Source: Tenacibaculum gallaicum
GTDB lineage: Bacteria > Bacteroidota > Bacteroidia > Flavobacteriales > Flavobacteriaceae
Direction: 5' to 3'
Assembly: GCF_003387615.1 (NCBI RefSeq)
Contig: NZ_QUNS01000006.1
Span: 124,001 to 188,000, forward strand
Length of the DNA stretch: 64,000 nucleotides
Below the pieces are notes generated by a model that did not search any database, was not told where the DNA came from, and was given only the letters and a program-made list of their open reading frames with translations. Every line of letters starts with the position of its first letter. The first letter of the stretch is position 1. Position numbers and translations under genes: made by a program. Of the stretch, positions 1-8,514 are shown piece after piece.

Positions 1-2
1 AT

Positions 3-2003
3 AATGCTAAGTTATTTAATCATTTAGGATTGTACTGGCTAAGTATAGGAGCGCTATTAATTTTATTAGCATTTAAGATATGGAACAGGGGAATGGTAAA
101 AGGTTTTTCGTATAAAGTAGAGCAACTAAAACAAGGATGTAATTTAAGCGAAAAGGTATTGTTTTTAACTTTCTTTTCCGTAGCTGTTGGTACGGCAAGT
201 TTGGTCTTTTACAATACCAATTTTGTTGGTGATTATCAAACTGATAATGATAACTTAAATTTTAGCGAAAATTATGAACGCATGTATAAGCAATATCAAG
301 TATTAGAAAAGCCTTATCCAATTTCACAAAAAACAGAGGTAGCTATTTTTCCAAAAGAGAGAAAATATACAATCAAAGCAAATTACATTTTAAAAAATAC
401 GAGTAATGAAGCAGTGTCCAAACTACTAATAACCGAACGAATCCCTGTAAAGCGTATTCATATAAAAAATACTCGTTTGACTACGAAAGATACCATACAT
501 GGAGCATATGTATTTGAATTTAAAGAAAAACTACAACCCAACGATTCTGTAGCTTATACTTTTGTTATAGAAAAAGAACTAAAAGGATATGAAGAAGACA
601 AAAGTATTGTTAACAACGGTACTTATATAACTTTTAGGAATTTTGAGCCTATTATAGGGTATGCTTCTGGATTTGAAATTTTGGATAAAACAGAACGTAA
701 AAAAAGAGGATTACCAGAAAGAGATGAGGATGATAACTCAGATGTGCATATAGCCTTAGAAGATATTAAAATTGAAAAAGTGCGTTTTGAAACAGTTGTT
801 TCTACACATAAAGACCAAATAGCCATAAGCTCAGGAGATTTAATTAAAACTTGGTCAGAAAACGATAGAAACTATTACCACTACAAATCAAAAGGAAAAA
901 TATTACCTATGGTAGCCTATTTTTCTGCAAAATATACAACTAAAAAAGCAATATATAATGGAATCTCTATAGAACAATATTACAACGCTAGTCACGATTT
1001 TAATATTGATGAAATAGAGAAAAGTACAAAAGAAACCTTAGCATATTGTCAAGAAAATTTTGGAACGTATAATTTTAAACATGTTCGAATCGCAGAAGTT
1101 CCTTCACATTGGGGGTTTGGTGGATTTGCACATCCAGGGGTTATTAGTATGACAGAAGATCGTTTATACTTGTCAGATGTTCGTGATGAAAATACCTTTA
1201 ATTTAGTCGCTAAAAGAACAATTCATGAAGTAGCGCACCAATGGTGGGGACATACATTAACAGCCAAACCTGTTGCAGGAGGTTCTTTATTTGTAGAAGG
1301 GCTAGCGAAATATACTGAAGCTATGGTACTAGAAAAAATGTATGGTAAACGAGCTTTATACGAATTAGCAGAAGCAGCAAGAAGGCGTTATTTCTTTGGA
1401 AGAGCTTTTGGCGGAACTCCAGAACCACCAATTTATAAAGTACAGGATGAAGGGTATATATCATATGGAAAAGCATATACCGTATTCATGGCATTAAGAG
1501 ATTTGATAGGAGAGAAGCAAGTAAATAAAATATTAAAAACTATTACAGACCGACATCGATTTGAAAATTCTCCCAAAGTACATACTCTTGAGTTGTTAGA
1601 AGAAATATATAAGGAAACGCCTAAAGAAAATCATCATTTGATAGATGATTGGTTTAAAAAAGTAATTACCTATGATTTGGCTGTAGAAAAAAGTTCATAC
1701 AAAAAACTACCCAATGATACATACGAAGTTACTGCAACCATAAAAGCTAAACGAGTTGAAACACAAGAAAACGGAGAACCTAAAGAAATAGGAATTCATG
1801 AGCCAATTAAAATAGGAGTTTTTACAACGCATCCATCACTTGTAAAAGACAACAGCACTGTGTTACACTATGCTTCTAAACAAATCAACAAAGAGCTCAC
1901 TGAAGTTTCGTTTATAGTAAATGAAAAACCTAATTATATAGCTATAGACCCCTATGGTACTAGGAATGATGAAAATTTAGTAGATAATATAGAAAATTTT
2001 TAA
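3..2003 (+). CDS. ABC transporter permease / M1 family aminopeptidase fusion, C-terminal part (5' end outside window)
   Basis: The reading frame is open to the left edge of the window, so this is the C-terminal part of a longer protein; an apparent TTG start at base 30 is only an internal leucine codon. Two hydrophobic segments near the visible N-terminus look like the last membrane helices of a transporter permease. They are followed by an M1 (gluzincin) peptidase domain with the zinc motif HEVAHQWWGH (bases 1224-1253) and the third ligand Glu in VEGLAKYTE about 18 residues later. A GGFAHPG stretch sits where M1 enzymes carry their GxMEN substrate loop. Flavobacteria commonly encode such permease-aminopeptidase fusions of about 1,200 residues. 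The likely role is cleavage of N-terminal residues from peptides at the cytoplasmic membrane; the substrate is unknown. Confidence 0.85.
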   Translation, partial: NAKLFNHLGLYWLSIGALLILLAFKIWNRGMVKGFSYKVEQLKQGCNLSEKVLFLTFFSVAVGTASLVFYNTNFVGDYQTDNDNLNFSENYERMYKQYQVLEKPYPISQKTEVAIFPKERKYTIKANYILKNTSNEAVSKLLITERIPVKRIHIKNTRLTTKDTIHGAYVFEFKEKLQPNDSVAYTFVIEKELKGYEEDKSIVNNGTYITFRNFEPIIGYASGFEILDKTERKKRGLPERDEDDNSDVHIALEDIKIEKVRFETVVSTHKDQIAISSGDLIKTWSENDRNYYHYKSKGKILPMVAYFSAKYTTKKAIYNGISIEQYYNASHDFNIDEIEKSTKETLAYCQENFGTYNFKHVRIAEVPSHWGFGGFAHPGVISMTEDRLYLSDVRDENTFNLVAKRTIHEVAHQWWGHTLTAKPVAGGSLFVEGLAKYTEAMVLEKMYGKRALYELAEAARRRYFFGRAFGGTPEPPIYKVQDEGYISYGKAYTVFMALRDLIGEKQVNKILKTITDRHRFENSPKVHTLELLEEIYKETPKENHHLIDDWFKKVITYDLAVEKSSYKKLPNDTYEVTATIKAKRVETQENGEPKEIGIHEPIKIGVFTTHPSLVKDNSTVLHYASKQINKELTEVSFIVNEKPNYIAIDPYGTRNDENLVDNIENF

Positions 2004-2087
2004 TTTTAGTTAAAAAAATTATAAAAAGACTCAAATGCTAATTATATGGCAATCATATTTTTACATTTGAGTTTAAACCTTTTACAA

Positions 2088-3212
2088 ATGACTAAATATA
2101 TTACGCTATTACTAACTTTAATTTACTCCATTTATTCATTCTCTCAAACACAAGAAAACAAGGTTGTTATAGGAGCTAATTACACTATTAAATCGACTAT
2201 TTTAAATCAAGATAGAGAGATTCAAGTTTATTTACCTGATAACTATACTACTTCAAAAGAAGCATATCCAGTTCTGTACATTTTAGACGGTCAATGGTTT
2301 TTTACCAATGGTGTTGCTATTCAGAAATCATTGAGAACTCCAGGAGCAATTCCAGAAATGATTGTTGTAGGAATAAAAAATGAAAATCCTTTAAGAAGAA
2401 CATTATTTAATGGAGAGAGACAAAAGTTCACCTCTTTTTTAAAAGACGAAGTAATCAAATTTATAGATGATAAGTTTAGAACTACGAACGAACGTGTTAT
2501 TTATGGTTGGGAGGCTGCTGCATATTATATAAGTAAGCTTATTTTAGAAGAAAAAGACTTATTTCAAGGAGCAATTATAACGGATGGAGGCTATGCTTCT
2601 GAAAAGCTAGTTGAAAATTTTAAATCAGATAGTCATGTGTACTTATACATAGCGAACTCTAAAAGAGATATATATTATATTGATTCTACAGAAGAGTTTA
2701 ATAGAATATTAAAAAAACACAACCCTAAAAATTTACTTTGGAAATATGAGCTGTTTAATGATGAGGTACATGAAACAATGCCGCATTTGGCTATGTATAA
2801 AGGAATCATGTATTATTATCACAATTACGATTCATTGGTGTTTGAGAGTATTGAAGCCTATGAAAAAGCAGGAGGAACCCCTTATCTAAAATCTTATTTC
2901 AAAGAAAGAGCTAAACGTTTTGATGGTGACGGAAAAATAGATAATAGTACAAAAAATGCATTGATTTGGTTAGCATGGAAACGTGATAACTTTAAATACT
3001 TTAGTTTTTTTATGGAAGAATTTAAAGACGTTTTAGAAACCAATAGATATAAAAGCGCATACTGGCAAAACAGGCTGGGGCAGTTTTATTTAAAGTATAA
3101 GGATTATAATAATGCCAGTAAGTATTTTGAAAGAGGTATAAAAGATTATCCAAACTCTCAATTTGACGAAGTTATGAAAGAAGGCTTACAAGAAGCAAAG
3201 GGCAAATTGTAA
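2088..3212 (+). CDS. Esterase-fold (alpha/beta hydrolase) protein with C-terminal TPR-like end, apparently lacking the nucleophile
   Basis: I chose the ATG at 2088 because it begins a clear signal peptide (MTKYITLLLTLIYSIYSFSQ), whereas an in-frame ATG at 2046 adds an unlikely extension. The body matches the putative esterase family (PF00756 type: Fes, esterase D): VLYILDGQWFF near residue 63, an FxxFLKDEVIKFID helix near 116, and a conserved-looking His in DEVHETMPH. At the nucleophile elbow, family members read GHSxGG; here residues 140-145 read GWEAAA, so the catalytic Ser is absent. The C-terminal ~60 residues resemble a tetratricopeptide helix pair (YKDYNNASKYFERGIKDYP). It is probably periplasmic and non-catalytic, perhaps a binding or scaffold protein. 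A rho-independent hairpin shared with thrC follows. Confidence 0.7.
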   Translation: MTKYITLLLTLIYSIYSFSQTQENKVVIGANYTIKSTILNQDREIQVYLPDNYTTSKEAYPVLYILDGQWFFTNGVAIQKSLRTPGAIPEMIVVGIKNENPLRRTLFNGERQKFTSFLKDEVIKFIDDKFRTTNERVIYGWEAAAYYISKLILEEKDLFQGAIITDGGYASEKLVENFKSDSHVYLYIANSKRDIYYIDSTEEFNRILKKHNPKNLLWKYELFNDEVHETMPHLAMYKGIMYYYHNYDSLVFESIEAYEKAGGTPYLKSYFKERAKRFDGDGKIDNSTKNALIWLAWKRDNFKYFSFFMEEFKDVLETNRYKSAYWQNRLGQFYLKYKDYNNASKYFERGIKDYPNSQFDEVMKEGLQEAKGKL

Positions 3213-3230
3213 ATGAACCTTATAAAATTT

Positions 3231-3258
3231 AAAATGCCTCACTTTTGAGGCATTTTTT
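3231..3258. terminator. Bidirectional terminator between the esterase-like gene and thrC
   Basis: Perfect 11-bp stem AAAATGCCTCA / TGAGGCATTTT around a CTTT loop, with T runs on both sides. The flanking genes converge here, so it can serve both. Confidence 0.85.
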
Positions 3259-3261
3259 GTG

Positions 3262-4542
3262 TTAAGCATTTAAAAAATCTTTCAATTCTTGATAGGAACT
3301 AATTTGTATAGCTTCTTTTTGTTTGTCTATTACAGATGCTATTTGTGGTGGAATTTCAACAGTTACATTTAAAACTTCTTCTACAACATCTAAAAACTTT
3401 ACGGGATGTGCTGTTTCTAAGAAAATTCCATACTCGTTTTGTAATTCGTGTTTTTTCAAACCTAAATACCCAACAGCTCCGTGTGGATCGGCAATATAAC
3501 TTGAGTTCTTATAGATGTTCTTCATAGTGTCACGAGTTTCGTCATCAGAAAAAGAAAAAGAAGAGAATACTGATTTTAAAGTATTTAAATCATTATCAAA
3601 TAATTCTTGTATCCTGATAAAATTACTTGGATTCCCAACATCCATGGCATTAGAAATGGTTGCTTTAGATGGTTTAGGGTGATATTCACCACTTGCTAAA
3701 TAATTAGGAACTGTATCATTTACATTGGTCGAAGCCACAAAATGTTTGATAGGTAATCCTAGTTTTTGCGCCATAATTCCTGCGCAAATATTCCCGAAAT
3801 TTCCACTAGGTACTGAAAAAACTACTTCTTTATGTTGCTTATAAACTTGTTTATAGGCAAAGAAAAAGTAAAACATTTGGGGTAACCAACGAGCAATATT
3901 AATAGAGTTTGCTGAGGTTAACGTACGGTTGATTTCAGCATCTAAAAAAGCAGTTTTAACCATATCTTGACAATCATCAAAAACACCATCAACCTCTAAA
4001 GCAGTAATGTTTTGTCCTAAAGTAGTCAATTGCTTCTCTTGAATATCACTTACTTTTCCGCTAGGGTAGAGGATGACCACATCTACACCTTTTACTCCTA
4101 AAAATCCATTAGCAACAGCACCTCCAGTATCGCCTGAAGTAGCTGCCAATACGGTTACTTGTTGATTTTTATCGCGATTAAAGTACCCCAAGCAACGAGC
4201 CATAAAACGAGCTCCCACATCCTTAAAAGCCATGGTTGGTCCGTGAAATAATTCTAGTGTACCGATATTTTCTTCAATAGATACCACAGGAAACTCAAAA
4301 TTGATGGTTTCTTTAATGATTTTTTGTAAAATGCCTTGCGGAATTTCATCACCTACAAATTGTTTAATGGCTTCATACGCAATTTCTTCATTAGAATACT
4401 CATCAATGTTTTCAATAAATTCTTTAGGTAATGGAATTATGTTTTCAGGGAAATACAATCCTCTATCTGGAGCTAATCCGTTTACTACAGCTTTTTCAAA
4501 GCTAACGTTAGGTGATGTATGATTGAGACTATAATAGTTCAT
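3262..4542 (-). CDS. thrC: Threonine synthase
   Basis: PLP enzyme converting O-phosphohomoserine to threonine, the last step of the pathway. The N-terminal SLNHTSPNVSFEKAV is typical of the family, and the PLP lysine lies in TMAFKDVGARFM at about residue 107, followed by SGDTGGAVANGF. I chose the ATG at 4542 (MNYYSLNHTSP); an in-frame GTG at 4563 would add seven residues that come from the end of a short dispersed repeat. It is the last gene of a thrA-thrB-thrC operon read leftwards, 49 nt after thrB. Length of about 426 residues is normal. Confidence 0.95.
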   Translation of the reverse strand: MNYYSLNHTSPNVSFEKAVVNGLAPDRGLYFPENIIPLPKEFIENIDEYSNEEIAYEAIKQFVGDEIPQGILQKIIKETINFEFPVVSIEENIGTLELFHGPTMAFKDVGARFMARCLGYFNRDKNQQVTVLAATSGDTGGAVANGFLGVKGVDVVILYPSGKVSDIQEKQLTTLGQNITALEVDGVFDDCQDMVKTAFLDAEINRTLTSANSINIARWLPQMFYFFFAYKQVYKQHKEVVFSVPSGNFGNICAGIMAQKLGLPIKHFVASTNVNDTVPNYLASGEYHPKPSKATISNAMDVGNPSNFIRIQELFDNDLNTLKSVFSSFSFSDDETRDTMKNIYKNSSYIADPHGAVGYLGLKKHELQNEYGIFLETAHPVKFLDVVEEVLNVTVEIPPQIASVIDKQKEAIQISSYQELKDFLNA

Positions 4543-4560
4543 AATTTCGTGTTTGTTTTT

Positions 4561-4584
4561 CACTTCGACTACGCTTAGTGAACA
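4561..4584. repeat. Short dispersed flavobacterial intergenic repeat (partial copy)
   Basis: Read leftwards this sequence is TGTTCACTAAGCGTAGTCGA followed by AGTG. Near-identical strings (TTCACTGAGCG-AGTCGAAGTG type) are scattered through Flavobacteriaceae genomes, to my recollection. It lies between thrB and thrC, and its last bases supply a GTG in frame with thrC. Only one copy is seen in this window. Confidence 0.45.
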
Positions 4585-4591
4585 TTTAATA

Positions 4592-5521
4592 TTAGTTAGT
4601 TTCTAAAATTTTAATTCCTTCTGTATTGATTTTTGAAAGAATCATGTTAAAATCAATTTGTTTGCCTTGATACGTGTTTTGAATGGCTTTATAAATGTTT
4701 TCGGCAGTTGCATCTCCTTTACACAATGTGAAAATAGTTGGACCCGAACCTGAAATTCCTGCTCCTAAAGCTCCTGCTTTAATTGCTTGTTGCTTCACTT
4801 CATCAAAATGAGGAATCAGATGTTTACGAGCAGGTTCAACAATGATATCTGTTAAAGAGTCTGCGATTAATTGATAATCGTTGGTATACAATCCACTAAT
4901 CAATCCGCCAACATTCGCCCATTGTGTAACCGCATCTTTTAAAGGAACTTTTTTCGGTAATACCTCTCTAGCGTCTTTGGTTTTTACTTCAACTTGAGGA
5001 TGGATAGCCACCACTCTTAAATCAGCAGGTACAGGAATCTTTACAATACTCAAAGGTTTGTAACTACGTACCAATGTAAAACCACCATAAATAGCGGCAG
5101 AAACATTATCAGCTATCGGAGTTCCGCAAGTGGCTTCTTCTCCTAGCATAGCAAACTGAGTCAATTCAAGAGGAGAGAAGCTATTTCCTAATAACTGATT
5201 TACACCAAACGCAGCTCCCGCAGCACTGGCAGCACTACTTCCTAAACCACTTCCTGGAGTATATCCTTTGTGAATGGTGATGTCGATACCAAAATCAACT
5301 GGATGCTTTTCTAACATCGCTAGCGCAACCACTCCCGCAGCATTTATTTGTGGGTCAGATGGTAAATCAGCTCCAGTTATTTTTGTGATTTTAACACCTT
5401 TTGTAATTGTTTTGGTAAAAGTCATCGTATCACCAACCGTTTCGAGCGCTAAGCCTAAAGCATCAAATCCGCAGGAAACATTGGCAACGGTTGCTGGTGA
5501 AAATATTTTTAAATAGTTCAT
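4592..5521 (-). CDS. thrB: Homoserine kinase
   Basis: GHMP-family kinase that phosphorylates homoserine with ATP to feed threonine synthase. The ATP-binding loop PGSGLGSSAASAAG is at about residues 89-102, and the C-terminal GAGISGSGPTIF glycine motif is present. The 309-residue length is normal. The start ATG lies only 2 nt after the thrA stop, consistent with translational coupling in the thrA-B-C operon. No oddities seen. Confidence 0.96.
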   Translation of the reverse strand: MNYLKIFSPATVANVSCGFDALGLALETVGDTMTFTKTITKGVKITKITGADLPSDPQINAAGVVALAMLEKHPVDFGIDITIHKGYTPGSGLGSSAASAAGAAFGVNQLLGNSFSPLELTQFAMLGEEATCGTPIADNVSAAIYGGFTLVRSYKPLSIVKIPVPADLRVVAIHPQVEVKTKDAREVLPKKVPLKDAVTQWANVGGLISGLYTNDYQLIADSLTDIIVEPARKHLIPHFDEVKQQAIKAGALGAGISGSGPTIFTLCKGDATAENIYKAIQNTYQGKQIDFNMILSKINTEGIKILETN

Positions 5522-5523
5522 TT

Positions 5524-7968
5524 TTATATATTATTTCCAATTCGTATCACATCAGCAAAAATTCCAGAAGCAGTTACTTCAGCACCTGCACCGGCTCCTT
5601 TTATTTGTAGTGGATTTACAGGGTATCTATCTGTAAAAAACAATACGATATTGTCACTTCCTTCTAAATTGTAAAAAGGATGGTCAAAGGGAATATGCTG
5701 AAGTCCCACATTAGCTTTTCCATCGTTAAATTCAGCGACATATTTTAAGCGACAATTTTTATCAGCAGCTTCTTTGTATACTTGTTGAAATTGTGCCTCA
5801 AACTCAGTCAAAGAAGCGTAAAAATCATCATTATTGGTAGTTTCTAAACTCTTTTTAGGTAAAAAAGCATTGTTTTCAATATCTGAAAGTTCTAGTTCAT
5901 AACCACTTTCACGAGCGAGAATCAATATTTTTCTGGCAACATCTACACCGCTTAAATCAATTTTAGGATCTGGTTCCGTGTATCCTTGTTCTTGGGCTTG
6001 TTGCACAACATCATGAAAAGAAACATTCTCATTAAAATTATTGAAAACAAAGTTTAAAGAACCCGATAACACCGCTTGTATTTTATGTACTCTGTCACCA
6101 GAAGCAATTAAGTTTTTAAGCGTATCAATAATAGGTAAACCAGCACCCACATTGGTTTCAAATAAAAATGGTGCACTGTATTTTCGTGAAATGTGTTTTA
6201 ACTTTTTATAATTGTTGAGTTCAGAAGCACAGGCTATTTTATTGCACGTAACCACTCCAATATTGTTGGCTAAATAGTGTTCATATACTTCAGAAACTTT
6301 TTGATTAGCCGTATTGTCAATAAAAACTGAATTACGAAGGTTCAACGCTTTTGTTCTTTGGAAAAAAAGCTCTAAAGAACTTTTTTCTCCGTTTTGTAAT
6401 TGTTTTTTCCATGATTTTAAGCTGATACCATCTTCATCAAAGACCATTTGTTTAGAATTGGAAATCCCTACAACACGTACATTCAGTTTTAACTGTTCTT
6501 TTAAGTATTTTTTCTGCTGATGTATTTGCGCTAAAAATCGCTCTCCTACATTTCCTACACCCGTAACAAACAAGTTTAATTGCTTAACATTCTCTTCAAA
6601 GAACTGTTCGTGTAGGGTATTTAACGCTTTTTTGGCATCTGAACTATTGATAACAGCAGAAATGTTTTTTTCTGAAGCACCTTGGGCAATGGCACGAATA
6701 TTTACGTTGTTTTTGCCTAAAGAACTGAACATTTGTCCACTCAAACCTTGGTGATTTCTCATATTATCACCTACTAAAGCGATAATTGCCAAGCCTTGCT
6801 CTATACTAATCGGATCTATTTTATGGCGTTCTATTTCTACTGCAAAAGCTTCATTAATTTTTAAAGTTGCTTTTTCTGCATCTTCATCATAAATCCCCAC
6901 ACAAATAGAGTGTTCAGAAGAAGCTTGCGTAATTAATACCACATTGATATTATGTGTCGATAACGTTTCGAATAAGCGTTTAGAAATGCCAGAAACGCCC
7001 ACCATGCCACTTCCTTCTAAGGTTAATAGCGTAATATTTTCGATATGAGAAATTCCTTTTACTGGTTTTCCGTTTTCGGTAATTTTTGAAATAAGAGTAC
7101 CCACACTTTCTGGTTCAAACGTGTTTTTTATTCGAATGGGAATTTCCTTTTCCAACACTGGTTGAATGGTAGGAGGGTAGATAACTTTTGCTCCAAAATG
7201 TGACAATTCCATGGCCTCTTGATACGAAATATGTGGAATAGGAAATGCCTGCTTTACCATATGTGGGTTTGCAGTGTACATACCACTAACATCTGTCCAT
7301 ATTTGCAATTCATCAGCATTTACAGCAGCCGCATAAATGGCAGCAGAATAATCAGAACCTCCACGTCCTAAAGTAGTTGATTTCCCTTCTTTTGTACGAG
7401 CTATAAACCCAGGTAACAAAGTTACTCGGTGTTCGTTATTTTTAAAATACTCCTTGCAATTAGCGTTGGTTAGTTGAAAATCAACTTGTGCTTTATCAAA
7501 GGCATTGGAAGTGATGATTAACTTTCTACTGTCTTTATATACGATATCCAGCTCTTTACTGGCTATACTTGCAATGATGTATGAAGATAATAGTTCGCCA
7601 AAACCACTAATGGTAGCTAGTGTTTTAGGGGTAATTTCGTTTAATAATAAACAACCTTCTAACAAGGTTTTCAATTGTTTAAAAAGCGATGCTATATAGG
7701 TTTTAACCTCTTCTTGCTGATTTTCAGGGACTAATTTTTCAATTACGTCAAAATGTACTAACTCAACTTCTTGGTAGTTTTTAAGGTAATTAGTATTGTT
7801 TTGGGCGGCTAGTTCTGCGGATGCAATGAGTTTATTTGTTGTTTTACCAAAAGCAGAAACCACTACAATAAGTGGACTATTTACAGACGCATTGGTAATA
7901 ATTTCTACTACTTTTTCTATATTTTGTGGATTGGCTACTGAAGAACCACCGAATTTTAAAACGTTCAT
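5524..7968 (-). CDS. thrA: Bifunctional aspartate kinase / homoserine dehydrogenase I
   Basis: Catalyses the first and third steps from aspartate to threonine and methionine. The N-terminal aspartokinase starts with MNVLKFGGSSVANPQNI and contains GRGGSDYSAA near residue 213. Two ACT-type regulatory segments lie near residues 310-460 (LTLEGSGMVGVSG; IALVGDNMRN). The homoserine dehydrogenase half starts at about 470 with the Rossmann motif FVTGVGNVGERFL and includes the GSLNFVFN and GYTEPDP signatures. The 814-residue length matches the fused enterobacterial and flavobacterial enzyme. It heads the thr operon and is preceded by a leader peptide and hairpin (8073-8186), which implies attenuation by charged threonyl- and possibly isoleucyl-tRNA. 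Confidence 0.97.
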   Translation of the reverse strand: MNVLKFGGSSVANPQNIEKVVEIITNASVNSPLIVVVSAFGKTTNKLIASAELAAQNNTNYLKNYQEVELVHFDVIEKLVPENQQEEVKTYIASLFKQLKTLLEGCLLLNEITPKTLATISGFGELLSSYIIASIASKELDIVYKDSRKLIITSNAFDKAQVDFQLTNANCKEYFKNNEHRVTLLPGFIARTKEGKSTTLGRGGSDYSAAIYAAAVNADELQIWTDVSGMYTANPHMVKQAFPIPHISYQEAMELSHFGAKVIYPPTIQPVLEKEIPIRIKNTFEPESVGTLISKITENGKPVKGISHIENITLLTLEGSGMVGVSGISKRLFETLSTHNINVVLITQASSEHSICVGIYDEDAEKATLKINEAFAVEIERHKIDPISIEQGLAIIALVGDNMRNHQGLSGQMFSSLGKNNVNIRAIAQGASEKNISAVINSSDAKKALNTLHEQFFEENVKQLNLFVTGVGNVGERFLAQIHQQKKYLKEQLKLNVRVVGISNSKQMVFDEDGISLKSWKKQLQNGEKSSLELFFQRTKALNLRNSVFIDNTANQKVSEVYEHYLANNIGVVTCNKIACASELNNYKKLKHISRKYSAPFLFETNVGAGLPIIDTLKNLIASGDRVHKIQAVLSGSLNFVFNNFNENVSFHDVVQQAQEQGYTEPDPKIDLSGVDVARKILILARESGYELELSDIENNAFLPKKSLETTNNDDFYASLTEFEAQFQQVYKEAADKNCRLKYVAEFNDGKANVGLQHIPFDHPFYNLEGSDNIVLFFTDRYPVNPLQIKGAGAGAEVTASGIFADVIRIGNNI

Positions 7969-8072
7969 TTTAAAATGAATAATAAATTAAAAATAAGATT
8001 TTTTAAGCTATTTATCTGTTTTCAAGTCTTTTGAAAAAATAAATATATACGAATGATGATATGTAGAAAAAT

Positions 8073-8087
8073 AACCCCTAAAGGGTT
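8073..8087 (-). terminator. Candidate attenuator hairpin of the thr operon
   Basis: Read leftwards: AACCC-TTTAG-GGGTT then ATTTTTC. The 5-bp stem is short, with a further U-G pair possible, and it overlaps the stop codon of the leader peptide. An upstream pair AGCTGT/ACAGCT and a small TGTTG-GCA-CAACA hairpin lie within the Thr-codon region and could provide mutually exclusive structures. The stem is weaker than in classical attenuators. Confidence 0.5.
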
Positions 8088-8173
8088 GTAATAATAATTG
8101 TAGCTGTTGTGCCAACAAAAGAAGCCGTAGTTACAGCTGGAATAGAAATGATATGTCTTTTGTTATTTAACAT
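8078..8173 (-). CDS. thrL: Threonine operon leader peptide (31 residues)
   Basis: A 31-codon frame starts with ATG at 8173 and ends with TAG at 8078-8080, 109 nt before thrA. Its second half is dominated by Thr and Ile codons: residues 14-19 read VTTASF and residues 21-31 read GTTATIIITTL, giving eight Thr and six Ile overall. This is the hallmark of the enterobacterial thrL leader, where scarce charged Thr- and Ile-tRNA stalls the ribosome and prevents termination. The stop codon lies inside a terminator-like hairpin. No homology search was possible, but position, codon content and structure agree. Confidence 0.75.
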   Translation of the reverse strand: MLNNKRHIISIPAVTTASFVGTTATIIITTL

Positions 8174-8178
8174 TGAGC

Positions 8179-8208
8179 CAAATGTATACATTATGTTCTA
8201 AATAACAA
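8179..8208 (-). promoter_or_regulatory. thr operon promoter
   Basis: Read leftwards, CTTG is followed after exactly 19 nt by TACATTTG (8179-8186). This matches the Bacteroidota consensus TTTG-N19-TAnnTTTG in seven of eight -7 positions or better. The ATG of the leader peptide begins only 5 nt after the -7 element, so the transcript is probably leaderless or nearly so. Confidence 0.65.
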
Positions 8209-8274
8209 GAAAAGTTGTTGTTTTTTTGTTAAAAAAATATTTGGATAGTACATATAACATAATCTTTTTGCTAA

Positions 8275-8493
8275 AAAAATAAGAAGAATAACATTGCTAA
8301 GAACTTCTGCACATCCTGCCAAAAAAGGAGTATAACGGTAACTTATGATGCATATAAACTAATTGTAAACAATACCAAAACACCAATTAAATTGATAAAA
8401 CTTTTTGACCAAACTGAAGAAGTTATAAAAGAACCATCTAAAAACAATGAAAATATCTTTAGCTTATATCCTAAGAAAAAAATAATAACATAG
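8275..8493 (+). pseudogene. Possible gene fragment: 72-codon open frame without a start codon
   Basis: The frame is open from 8275 to a TAG at 8491. It reads like the end of a real protein (ITVTYDAYKLIVNNTKTPIK, then LIKLFDQTEEVIKEPSK), but it has no ATG, GTG or TTG in frame and its first part overlaps the first copy of the ~75-bp repeated element (8293-8365). I do not recognise the family. It may be the tail of a degraded cassette gene, or chance. Confidence 0.25.
8293..8365 (+). repeat. Diverged direct repeat, copy 1 (attC-like element?)
   Basis: Roughly 70 percent identical by eye to 8995-9070. Shared blocks are ATTGCTAA, CATCCTRCC, AAAAGGA and TATAAACTARTTG. An AATATTTG promoter-like -7 box lies upstream at 8236-8243. 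The 3' core is decayed relative to copy 2. Confidence 0.5.
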
Positions 8494-8514
8494 TAGTGAA
8501 AAGTATTAACTAAT

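Noticed and set aside
623..826. Minus-strand frame inside the aminopeptidase gene, and similar frames inside other genes
   Set aside because: They mirror the codon structure of long, well-supported genes and have no promoter or homology of their own.
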